From Denitromonas halophila (GTDB lineage Bacteria; Pseudomonadota; Gammaproteobacteria; Burkholderiales; Rhodocyclaceae): 64,000 nucleotides of DNA. The stretch covers positions 186,001 through 250,000 of the forward strand of contig NZ_VMNK01000003.1 of the NCBI RefSeq assembly GCF_007625155.1. Direction: 5' to 3'. Made by a program: the position numbers and the translations under genes. This document shows positions 25,873 to 33,339 of the stretch, in pieces. The first letter of the stretch is position 1, and every line of letters starts with the position of its first letter. Under the pieces are notes generated by a model. That model saw nothing but the letters and a program-made list of their open reading frames with translations. It had not been told where the DNA came from and searched no databases.

Positions 25873-27326
25873 GATCTTGCCTCTTTGGGGTTGTAGAACA
25901 GCGGTGCGTCGTCCTTGAGCAACAGCACAGGGCTGGTGAAGGGCGCGAGCCGTTCCAGAAAATCGAGCGCCTCGAGCATGGGCGCATTCTTGAAAAAGCG
26001 GGCGTAGGGCTGCTCCATCCACAGCTGATCGGTGAAGGCGTACAGCTCGTAAGGCGTATCGCCCACACGATCGGTATTGCGGTCAAAGCCCTGGTAATCG
26101 TCCCAGTAGTTGCCGTGCCACTTGCTCTTGGTGGCGGCGCCGGCACCGCCGACGGCGATCTGCGACAGATTGCCTTCGAAGACGTTGCCGCTCACCTCAG
26201 TACCGCCGATGTCGGAGGTGAACTGAATGCCGATGCCGTTGTAGGCGATACGGTTGCCGCGGATGGTTACGGTGCTGTCGGGCTCAAAGGGCGAGATGTC
26301 ACTGCCGATGCCGACTGCGCAGTAGATGATCTCGTTGCCTTCGATAATCACATCCGAGGCTTCCTTCATGCCGACCGCCATGCCGGTGGCGCCATTGGCC
26401 TGCGAAATGACGTTGTTGCGGATGGTCGAGTAGCCGGCATACATGACGTATACGCCCACCGAGTTTTCGTAGTACTTGTTGCCCTCCACCAGATTGCGGT
26501 TGGCGAACATGAAGTGCAGCGAGTAGCGGGAGCGTCGGCCGAGGTTGTTGCGGAAGATGTTGTCGTTCGAGTACCAGGCCACCACGTCACGTGAATCGAC
26601 AACCTCGTTGCCCTCCACCAGATTGTGATGGCTCGACCACAGCCGGATACCGTCGCCTCGCAGACCCAGCTCAGCGGGCTTGGAGCTGATGTAGCTATTG
26701 CGCAGGGTGTTGTGGTTCGCTTGCTTGAGATCGACCCCAAACAGGCAATCATCCATCCGGATCGATTCGAACAGGCCGTGCTGGCCGCGCACATTCAGAC
26801 AGGCGTCGTCCGAGTCGTGCGAACCGCCAGAGCCGGTCAGGTGCAGCCCTCGCAAGGTCACGCCCGCCGCCTGCACGACCATCACGGTACCGCTGCCGCC
26901 GCCATGAATCACGACCTTGCCATCGCCTTCGATGGTGAGCGTCTTGTCGACCAGCACCGGGCCGGCGTAGTCGCCGGGCGGCACCTTGAGCACACTGCCG
27001 ACCGGCGCCGCATCCACCAGGGTCTGGAACCAGGGCATGTCGGTGCGATTGGGCGCGGTCGGCTTGGGCGCCGGCCGGCTGGAATCGCCCCAGGAGTCGG
27101 CAGCCGATTCGCTCGGCGCCTCTTTTTCCATGCCGGCGCCAGGAAACGCCACCCGGGGATCAAACGGCTCGGCCGGCCCCGCCTTGGGCGCCTCTCCCGC
27201 CGCCTTCAGGCCCGAGGCCTTGAGTTTGTCGAGAATCGAATCGACATCGGCCAGGGCGATGGTTTGCGGGAACAGCGAACCAGCGAGCACCGCGACGACC
27301 GGCAAAAGCCGCGCCAGGGTTTTCAC
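25869..27326 (-). CDS. nosD: NosD, periplasmic beta-helix protein for CuZ assembly
   Basis: 485 residues from a GTG start. Signal peptide VKTLARLLPVVAVLAGSLFPQTIALA is followed by an unusual low-complexity segment rich in Pro, Ala and Ser (about 35-90), then the parallel beta-helix domain with repeated N-x-x-x-x-N turns (IRGNRIAYNGIG, VSGNVFEGN). NosD sits on the periplasmic side of the NosFY transporter and works with NosL in CuZ maturation. GTG 27326 overlaps the nosB stop (GTGA), with GAGGGG about 8 nt upstream. The longer open frame before it is a shadow of nosB. Confidence 0.92.
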   Translation of the reverse strand: MKTLARLLPVVAVLAGSLFPQTIALADVDSILDKLKASGLKAAGEAPKAGPAEPFDPRVAFPGAGMEKEAPSESAADSWGDSSRPAPKPTAPNRTDMPWFQTLVDAAPVGSVLKVPPGDYAGPVLVDKTLTIEGDGKVVIHGGGSGTVMVVQAAGVTLRGLHLTGSGGSHDSDDACLNVRGQHGLFESIRMDDCLFGVDLKQANHNTLRNSYISSKPAELGLRGDGIRLWSSHHNLVEGNEVVDSRDVVAWYSNDNIFRNNLGRRSRYSLHFMFANRNLVEGNKYYENSVGVYVMYAGYSTIRNNVISQANGATGMAVGMKEASDVIIEGNEIIYCAVGIGSDISPFEPDSTVTIRGNRIAYNGIGIQFTSDIGGTEVSGNVFEGNLSQIAVGGAGAATKSKWHGNYWDDYQGFDRNTDRVGDTPYELYAFTDQLWMEQPYARFFKNAPMLEALDFLERLAPFTSPVLLLKDDAPLFYNPKEARS

Positions 27327-28333
27327 TCGGCCGTCCCCTCTCGCATCTGCTTGCGACGCAGCAGCGTGGCCAGCAACAGGCACAGGCTCATGAGCACCAC
27401 CAGCAGATAGCCCCAGTAGGGGTAGGAATAGGTAGAGAACTGGGCCACCTTGCCCACGCCGAACACCGTCGGCATGAAGGGTTTGACGGTAAATGCGCCC
27501 CACGGGTGCAGGTTGTGGCCGAAGAACCACAGCCAGCCCGCGTAGTCGATGACGAAGAAGATCGGCAGGAGCGCAGGCACAAAGGCCAGCAGCAAGGAAA
27601 AGCCACGGATCTTCCAGACACCGACCCACACCACGGCCATCGCCGCCATCAGGCCCACCGCCACGCCAGTGGTCACACTCTTGAGCATGCTGCCCCACTC
27701 GGCAATGCGCTCGGGTTCATTGAAGAACGCACCGGCCTCGCCCATGTAGTACTCGGCGTAGGACTGCAGCTTGCCCATCACGAACAGCTCGCCGACCATC
27801 CAGGCGGCGACCGCGGCGAAACCGATGGCCATCACGGTCAGGCGCGCCTTGCGTTTGGCCATCGCGAAGCCGAGCAGCATCACCCCGAAGAAACCGAAGA
27901 TGTAACGCGACACCTGCCGCTCGACGGGCGCGCCGATGCCGATCGGGTGCATGCCGACGTAGTGGTTGATGGTGTTCATCTCGTGCACGCAGTCGAGGGC
28001 CTCGGCGTTCTTGTTGACGTCGGTCTTCTGCTTTTTCTGGGCTTCGAGAATCGGGTTGTAGCGCTCTTTCTGGGAGCCGAGGTCTTCCTGGAAGGTCTCG
28101 GTCATCAGACGGCTGGTTTTCGGTGCCGTGCTGCAGCCGTTCTCCACGCCGGTAAAGCTGAAGTGGATGCGGATACCATCGGGAAAGGCGTCTTCCGGGT
28201 AGTTGGGCGCGGTCAGCGCGACCCACCAGGTCGGCGAAAAATAGGCGCCGATCATCAGCACCAGAGCGATCAGGGTCAATCCGCGCACGATCAGCGATTG
28301 CTTGCTCGCAGCGGCAGTGTTTTGGGGTTGCAT
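27323..28333 (-). CDS. nosB: NosB-like membrane protein of clade II nos clusters
   Basis: 336 residues with about six membrane helices. One helix near the N-terminus is followed by a large periplasmic loop of about 100 residues (with PDGIRIHFSFTGVENGC and two to three cysteines), then five helices toward the C-terminus. NosB is found only with clade II nosZ clusters, between nosZ and nosD; its function is unknown, with a possible role in electron transfer or assembly. Here it lies between the dihaem cytochrome and nosD. ATG 28333 is chosen from the hydrophobic N-terminus; upstream codons look non-coding. Confidence 0.75.
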   Translation of the reverse strand: MQPQNTAAASKQSLIVRGLTLIALVLMIGAYFSPTWWVALTAPNYPEDAFPDGIRIHFSFTGVENGCSTAPKTSRLMTETFQEDLGSQKERYNPILEAQKKQKTDVNKNAEALDCVHEMNTINHYVGMHPIGIGAPVERQVSRYIFGFFGVMLLGFAMAKRKARLTVMAIGFAAVAAWMVGELFVMGKLQSYAEYYMGEAGAFFNEPERIAEWGSMLKSVTTGVAVGLMAAMAVVWVGVWKIRGFSLLLAFVPALLPIFFVIDYAGWLWFFGHNLHPWGAFTVKPFMPTVFGVGKVAQFSTYSYPYWGYLLVVLMSLCLLLATLLRRKQMREGTAE

Positions 28334-28518
28334 ACGTTCACCGTGTCGTTGGAAGTCCCGTCGCGGTGTGGTGCCAGCACCATGGACACAGTGCGCCCGA
28401 TCGGGACGGGGTCCGTCCGGGCGCTTTCGGCGCCAATGATTATTGTTGTCGCGCAATCATTCATGTCGCGCTGAACCCCGACACCGCAACCACCGGTCGC
28501 GATGTCGGGAATGATGCA

Positions 28519-29232
28519 TTACTTACACATGCTGCCCGGCATCTTCAGGCTGGACTGGTAAGCCGAAATCGCCACCAGATCCTTGTCCGAATACTTGGAG
28601 ATGATTTTCACCATGTCCGGGTTGGCATTGCGGCGGTGACCGTCGCGAATTTCGGTCATCTGACGCAGCAGGTAGGCATAGTGCTGACCGGCGATCACCG
28701 GGTAGAACTTGTCCTTCACGCCCTCGCCGTTGTCGCCATGGCATTCCTGACACTCTTTCTTGTACAGGGTGCGGCCCTTGGCGATCTGCAGCATCTTGTC
28801 GGCTTCGTCGTATTTGCCATGATCGACCGGCACGCACAGGCTTTCAATGTAGGCGGAGACGTCGGCCAGGTCCTGCGCGTCGGTCATGGTTGCGGCAAAC
28901 GGATACATGGTCGGGTTGTCACGCAGGCCGGCGCGGATGTCGGCCATCTGCTTGATCAGCACGGTCGAGTGCTGACCCGCCAGCTGCGGGAAGGTGCCGT
29001 CCGGACGGCCCGCGCCCGAGGGCAGGTGGCAGGCGCCACAGATTTCGTAGACTTCCTTGCCTTTCTTGAGATCGCCCTTGAGGGTCAGCGCTTCGTTCTT
29101 TTCGCCACCCTCGGCGTTCCAGACATAGCCTTCGCCTTCAATACCGGTTTTCTTCGGTGCGGGGCCGCCGGCCGCCTGCACTGCGCCGACGGCAAATACG
29201 GCCAGCGACGCTGCAATCAAAAACTGTTTCAT
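28519..29232 (-). CDS. nosC2: periplasmic dihaem cytochrome c (NosC2-like)
   Basis: 237 residues: signal peptide MKQFLIAASLAVFAVGAVQA, CGACH at 65-69 (with Cys65) and CQECH at 161-165. Both halves have the QLAGQH / VIAGQH segment of c4-type cytochromes and methionines suitable as sixth ligands. In clade II nos clusters NosC1 and NosC2 are thought to carry electrons from NosGH to NosZ. GGAGGG is 9 nt before this ATG; an ATG three codons earlier sits directly on the ribosome site and is less likely. A perfect FNR box 64 bp upstream makes this the first gene of the nosC2-BDGHFLY transcript. Confidence 0.83.
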   Translation of the reverse strand: MKQFLIAASLAVFAVGAVQAAGGPAPKKTGIEGEGYVWNAEGGEKNEALTLKGDLKKGKEVYEICGACHLPSGAGRPDGTFPQLAGQHSTVLIKQMADIRAGLRDNPTMYPFAATMTDAQDLADVSAYIESLCVPVDHGKYDEADKMLQIAKGRTLYKKECQECHGDNGEGVKDKFYPVIAGQHYAYLLRQMTEIRDGHRRNANPDMVKIISKYSDKDLVAISAYQSSLKMPGSMCK

Positions 29233-29295
29233 GACTCTCATCCCTCCGAGGAGAATTAGTAATCGCTAAAGTACGCGAACATTCGCAAGCGTACG

Positions 29296-29309
29296 TTGAT
29301 ACCCATCAA
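29296..29309 (-). promoter_or_regulatory. FNR/Dnr-type box upstream of nosC2
   Basis: TTGATACCCATCAA matches the FNR consensus TTGAT-N4-ATCAA in all ten positions. A class II promoter with the box at -41.5 would place a start near 29261 and a -10 at 29273-29268; the sequence there on the minus strand is TACTTT, a fair match. The box begins 64 bp from the nosC2 start codon. An FNR, Anr or Dnr regulator is expected to activate here when oxygen falls or NO appears. Confidence 0.85.
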
Positions 29310-29394
29310 AAACTGCCCGCATGCGCCTGAAAGACAGACACCGTGGATCGACCCGAAGGCCAATGCACGGTGCGGCACGAACAGCCGGAATCGC

Positions 29395-29706
29395 TCAGGG
29401 TGCCATTTTCGAGATGTAGTCGGCGAGCACCTTGATCTGTGCATCATCGACCAGGTGCATCACACCCTTCATCGCAGCCGTCTGGCCGTTGTTGCGCTTG
29501 CCGCTCTTGATGTCGGCCATCTGCGCTTCAAGATAAGCGGCATTCTGACCAGCGATCTTCGGGTAGTTCGGCATCAGGGTTTTCTTGCCGTCGGCGCCAT
29601 GACAGGCGGCGCAGGTCTTTGATGCGTAAAGCGCGGCGCCATCTTCGGCCAGCGCCGGCGTAGCCATCAGGCCGATCAATGCGGCGAATACTACTGCTTT
29701 CTTCAT
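29395..29706 (-). CDS. nosC1: small monohaem cytochrome c (NosC1-like)
   Basis: 103 residues: signal peptide MKKAVVFAALIGLMATPALA, haem site CAACH at 32-36 and PNYPKIAGQ, with a methionine ligand possible in NNGQTAAMKGVMH. It resembles cytochrome c553/c5-type carriers and the NosC1 of clade II clusters, the probable direct electron donor to NosZ. GAGAGGG lies before the ATG at 29706. It stands between a terminator after nosZ and the FNR promoter of nosC2, so its mRNA may come from nosZ read-through. Confidence 0.83.
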   Translation of the reverse strand: MKKAVVFAALIGLMATPALAEDGAALYASKTCAACHGADGKKTLMPNYPKIAGQNAAYLEAQMADIKSGKRNNGQTAAMKGVMHLVDDAQIKVLADYISKMAP

Positions 29707-29726
29707 GGGTATTCCCTCTCGTAAAT

Positions 29727-29761
29727 GAAAAACCGGGGAGCAATAGATATCACTCCCCGGT
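29727..29761 (-). terminator. Rho-independent terminator after nosZ
   Basis: On the minus strand, ACCGGGGAG (29761-29753) and CTCCCCGGT (29740-29732) form a 9 bp stem with a 12-base loop, followed by TTTTT (29731-29727). It lies 28 bp after the nosZ stop and 21 bp before nosC1, so it should end or strongly reduce the nosZ transcript. Confidence 0.8.
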
Positions 29762-29788
29762 CGGTACCGCTTTGGTTCAGGTCAAGAA

Positions 29789-32086
29789 TTACTCAACCTT
29801 CTTGGCGCCATTTTGCTCAAGGTAGGTCTTGGCACGCAGACCGAGGTCGGCGGCTTTCACCTGGTACTGCCACACCTGCTCGGCCCAGAGGTTAGCCTGG
29901 TCCCAGTCAGCGCCGCGAGCGGCATCTTCGTGCTTGGCCTTGGCTTCCTTGGTGCGGTTGAGCTGATCGACAGCGTCTTCCATCATGGCAACCACGTCCG
30001 GGAAGTCGGTGTAGTTAACACTGGTGATGTAGCCCACAACCTGGTCGATGACGACCTGGGTGTCTGCCACTTTCTTCAGCGTCTTCTTGTAGTCCTCTTC
30101 CGTATAGCCAGCACCCGCCAGCGAGGCGTCCTTCTCCGGCTTCCAGCCCTTCGGCTTGACCAGGAGATAGCCCTGCATTTCGAGGTGCAGCGCCGAGCAG
30201 AACTCGGTGCAGTAGTACGGATACACACCTTCCTTGTCGGCCTTGAACTTGACGGTAACCGTCTTGCCCGGCTCAACCGACGCATGCACGTTGAAGGTCG
30301 AGACGGTGAAGCCGTGGGTCTCGTCCTGCGCACGCTCAAGGTTGGTCAGGTGAATCGTGACTTCATCACCCTTCTCGACTTCGATGGTTTCCGGCGTGAT
30401 GTGCGAGCGGATCAGCGTACCGAACACTTCGACCTTGTTGCCATTGCGGACGGTCTTTTCCTGACCGGCACGAACGGCACCCGGGTGCGGCTTGTCGGTG
30501 CGGCTATCGGTGCCGACCTTGTAGCGCACGGCAGGCTTCAGCTTGTCGGCCTTGATGGCGACCACATAGTGCGGCTCACCCAGCGGCAGCGGCATGTCGT
30601 ACAGCAGCTGCATCTTGTCGTTGCTGATGTCGATGAGCTGGTGGTTCTGCGGATGCAGCGGGCCTACCGGGTTGAAGCGGTCGATCGACAGCTTGTTGAG
30701 GGCCACCAGATACTTGCCCTGCGGCGCCATCGTGTCGCCTTCCATGGTCATCAGGTGACCGATGTTGTAGTGCACGCTGATCTTGTCGAGCACCTTGCCT
30801 TCGCAGTAGTTCCACTTGGCAACTTGCGAGTCCACATACAGCGAGGTGTAGGCTACGCAGTTCTTGGCGTCGTACTGGGTGTGCAGAGGGCCAAGGCCGA
30901 GTTCGACCTGGGTGTGCAGCGCATCCTTCATGGCGATCACGGGGATGCCGTACGGATCTTTCGATTCGAACTTGCCGGCCTTGATGGCGGCCATGATGTT
31001 CTCGAAGCTGTACACCGACACGTGCGTGTCGAGCTTGCCGGAGACGGTGATGAACTTGCCGTCAGGCGTCACGTCGACACCGTGCGGGGACTTGGGCTCG
31101 GGCACCAGGAAGAGCACGCCTTCCTTGACGGCCACTTCGATCGGCAGCACGTCGTGGCCATTGATCTTGGTGGCTTTGCCGGCTTTGACCAGCTCGGCAG
31201 CCTTCTTCCAGTTGACCACGTGCATGTAGTCGGTGTCCTTGGCGGAACAACCGGCTTCATACGGCGGACGACCCTTCTCGATACCGCCCACATAACGCTC
31301 GGAGCAGAAGGAGTTGGTGAAGGACCAGCCCTCCGACGGGCCTTTACCGGCGTCGGACAAATCCTGCGAATACGGCGGCAGTTCGAGCGAGAAGGACTCG
31401 TTCGGGACCAGACGGCCTTCGTGACGATCAAACTTCCAGTAGGTCACGCCACCACGGTACTTGCTGTTGAACGACGTGAGCGGCTCGAACTTCTGGTTTT
31501 CCAGCGGCGAGGCGTATTGCGCGGCTTCGATCACGTACTCGGTATTCGGCGTCACGAAGGCGCCACCGTGCTCGGACTTGAAGATCGGGTTGACCACGAT
31601 CTGCTTGGTTTCGAAGTCACGCAGGTCGATCACGGCGAGGCGTGGGTTGGCCTTGTCGTTGATGAACAGGAACTGACCGTCGTACTGACCTTGCGTCTCG
31701 GAAATGGCCGGGTGGTGCGTATCGCCCCAGTTGATTTCCTTGCCATCGATGTTGCCCTGACGCAGCACGGCCTTCGAGTTCTCGTCGAAGCCATAGCCCT
31801 GCCACGGTTCCGGCGTAAACACGGCGATGTACTTGAGGATGCGCATGGACGGAATGCCATACACAATGATCTGGCCAGACTGACCGCCCGAGCTGAACGC
31901 GAGGAATTCATCGCGCTTGCCGGTGGGCACATAGGTTTTGGCCGCAGCCATAAGGTCTTGCTGGGACAGCCCACGGCGCTTCATGACGTCCTGCAGCGAT
32001 TCGGCCGCAAATGCCGAAGAAGTCGCTGCGAGACCGAAGCCAGCCGCAAGCGCCAGTCCAACCGCCTGCTTGATACGGGTTTTCAT
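29789..32086 (-). CDS. nosZ: nitrous oxide reductase, clade II (Sec-exported)
   Basis: 765 residues. Catalyses N2O + 2H+ + 2e- to N2 + H2O in the periplasm. The signal MKTRIKQAVGLALAAGFGLAATSSAFA has no twin arginine, which with the NosB/NosG/NosH context marks clade II. The N-terminal propeller supplies CuZ histidines (for example DTHHPA and GPLHTQYD); the C-terminal cupredoxin has the CuA ligands CTEFCSALHLEM, Cys626, Cys630, His634 and Met637. A helical extension of about 120 residues follows CuA. AGGGAGA precedes ATG 32086. An FNR box lies 116 bp upstream, and a terminator follows the stop. Confidence 0.97.
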   Translation of the reverse strand: MKTRIKQAVGLALAAGFGLAATSSAFAAESLQDVMKRRGLSQQDLMAAAKTYVPTGKRDEFLAFSSGGQSGQIIVYGIPSMRILKYIAVFTPEPWQGYGFDENSKAVLRQGNIDGKEINWGDTHHPAISETQGQYDGQFLFINDKANPRLAVIDLRDFETKQIVVNPIFKSEHGGAFVTPNTEYVIEAAQYASPLENQKFEPLTSFNSKYRGGVTYWKFDRHEGRLVPNESFSLELPPYSQDLSDAGKGPSEGWSFTNSFCSERYVGGIEKGRPPYEAGCSAKDTDYMHVVNWKKAAELVKAGKATKINGHDVLPIEVAVKEGVLFLVPEPKSPHGVDVTPDGKFITVSGKLDTHVSVYSFENIMAAIKAGKFESKDPYGIPVIAMKDALHTQVELGLGPLHTQYDAKNCVAYTSLYVDSQVAKWNYCEGKVLDKISVHYNIGHLMTMEGDTMAPQGKYLVALNKLSIDRFNPVGPLHPQNHQLIDISNDKMQLLYDMPLPLGEPHYVVAIKADKLKPAVRYKVGTDSRTDKPHPGAVRAGQEKTVRNGNKVEVFGTLIRSHITPETIEVEKGDEVTIHLTNLERAQDETHGFTVSTFNVHASVEPGKTVTVKFKADKEGVYPYYCTEFCSALHLEMQGYLLVKPKGWKPEKDASLAGAGYTEEDYKKTLKKVADTQVVIDQVVGYITSVNYTDFPDVVAMMEDAVDQLNRTKEAKAKHEDAARGADWDQANLWAEQVWQYQVKAADLGLRAKTYLEQNGAKKVE

Positions 32087-32201
32087 ATTGTTCTCTCCCT
32101 GAACAGAAAGCTCGGATAAGGGCACAAACACGCCAATCGTCGCAAAAAAGTACACTGCGATAATTTGCCGCACATGTTGCGCGCATCAGGTTTCCCTAAC
32201 G

Positions 32202-32215
32202 TTGATGTTAATCAA
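32202..32215 (-). promoter_or_regulatory. FNR/Dnr-type box upstream of nosZ
   Basis: TTGATGTTAATCAA matches TTGAT-N4-ATCAA perfectly. With a class II arrangement the nosZ transcript would start near 32167, leaving a leader of about 80 bases; the -10 region CAACAT (32179-32174) is weak, as expected for an activated promoter. The divergent gene at 32304 begins 89 bp away on the other side and could share the site. Confidence 0.87.
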
Positions 32216-32219
32216 GTTA

Positions 32220-32236
32220 TGCGACGAAGTGTCGCA
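32220..32236. promoter_or_regulatory. inverted repeat next to the nosZ FNR box
   Basis: TGCGAC and GTCGCA are separated by five bases (GAAGT), giving a 17 bp palindrome only five bases from the FNR box on its upstream side as seen from nosZ. A further GTCGCA half-site occurs at 32139-32144. It may be an operator for a second regulator, or a hairpin in the divergent transcript. The regulator is unknown. Confidence 0.4.
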
Positions 32237-32303
32237 CTTATGCTTGAAACCCTCGCCAACTAAGGCGCGGCACTAATCAGGGCTCCCCCGTCGCCCCCCT
32301 TTC

Positions 32304-32810
32304 ATGACCGAATCCTTGCGCTCCCTGACGCCCAAACTTACCGCCCTCGGCGGTGTGCTTGCCGCACTGGCAGCCGCCCTCTATGGCTGGCAAGTGTGGA
32401 CAGCGCCGCCCACCGAGGTGTTATTGCCGCGCTCAAGCTGCGACCTCAATGCCGGCGCATGCGCACAAATGCTGCCCACCGGTGCGACAGTGCGCTTCGC
32501 CATCGGGCCGCAGCCGATCCCGGTCATGGAAGACCTCGATCTGAAGGCTGACTTCACCGGCAAGACGCCTGACCGCGTGGCCGTCGATCTGAACGGCACC
32601 ACCATGAAAATGGCAGCCAATCAGCCGCAGCTGCAGCCCGTTGGCAACAACCGGTTTGAAGGCAAGACCGCGCTGTCGGTGTGCATTACCGGCGCCATGC
32701 AATGGCAGGCCATACTGCAGGTCGACTACGGACGCACCCGTTATCTGCTGCCCTTTGTCTTCGACTCGGCGCACAGCGACGACACCGAGCTCGCCAAGCC
32801 GCTAAAATAG
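32304..32810 (+). CDS. membrane-anchored protein of unknown function divergent from nosZ
   Basis: 168 residues. One N-terminal helix (LTALGGVLAALAAALYGWQVW, about 11-31) anchors an exported domain of about 135 residues with beta-rich character. Three cysteines are visible: two close together (SSCDLNAGACAQ) and one later (SVCITGAMQW). I do not recognise a family. It is followed after 46 bp by the PCuAC copper chaperone and is divergent from nosZ, so a role in copper or redox supply is possible. The ribosome site before ATG 32304 is poor. Confidence 0.65.
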   Translation: MTESLRSLTPKLTALGGVLAALAAALYGWQVWTAPPTEVLLPRSSCDLNAGACAQMLPTGATVRFAIGPQPIPVMEDLDLKADFTGKTPDRVAVDLNGTTMKMAANQPQLQPVGNNRFEGKTALSVCITGAMQWQAILQVDYGRTRYLLPFVFDSAHSDDTELAKPLK

Positions 32811-32856
32811 CCGCGTTTGCGCAACCCGCGCGCCCGCTCCCAACGAGACCTGCCCC

Positions 32857-33330
32857 ATGCGTTGCTCCCCGCTCCACCTCGCCACCGCACTGCTGGCCCT
32901 CGGCCTGCCCGCCCTTGCCCCGGCTGCCGGCATGGCCGATAGCGTGGCGATCGAAGACGCGCATGTCCGCCAGATGCCGCCGGCCGCGCCCAATACGGCC
33001 GCGTTTCTGACGGTCATCAACACCGCCACCACACCGATCCGCCTGACCGGCGCGCGCAGCGCGGTGGCCAACACCGTGGAGCTGCATGATCACATCCAGG
33101 ATGGCGACATCCTGCGCATGCGCCGCATCGACGGCGTCGACATCCCCGCCGGCAGCCGCGCCGCGCTGGCGCCGGGCGGCAAGCATGTAATGCTGATCGG
33201 GCTGAAGCAACCCCTCAAGGGCGGCACCCAGGTGCAGCTCACCCTGCAATTCGCCGACGGCAGCGAGTATGCCCTCAGCGCCCCGGTCACCCCGATCCGC
33301 CCCGCCGTCATGCCCGGCATGAAGCACTGA
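32857..33330 (+). CDS. PCuAC family periplasmic copper chaperone
   Basis: 157 residues, signal peptide ending near PAAGMA. The PCuAC copper motif H-x10-M-x21-H-x-M is exact: His77, Met88, His110, Met112. These proteins bind Cu(I) and help load the CuA site of cytochrome oxidase, often with Sco; here NosZ, only 770 bp away, is another CuA client. It lies in a two-gene plus-strand unit with the unknown anchored protein. Ends 9 bp before the convergent GspS-like locus. Confidence 0.93.
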   Translation: MRCSPLHLATALLALGLPALAPAAGMADSVAIEDAHVRQMPPAAPNTAAFLTVINTATTPIRLTGARSAVANTVELHDHIQDGDILRMRRIDGVDIPAGSRAALAPGGKHVMLIGLKQPLKGGTQVQLTLQFADGSEYALSAPVTPIRPAVMPGMKH

Positions 33331-33339
33331 CAACTCGGC

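Noticed and set aside
29813-32119. Long open frame on the plus strand opposite nosZ, about 768 codons
   Set aside because: It mirrors nosZ codon by codon, has no ribosome site or family resemblance, and such antisense frames are common in GC-rich DNA.
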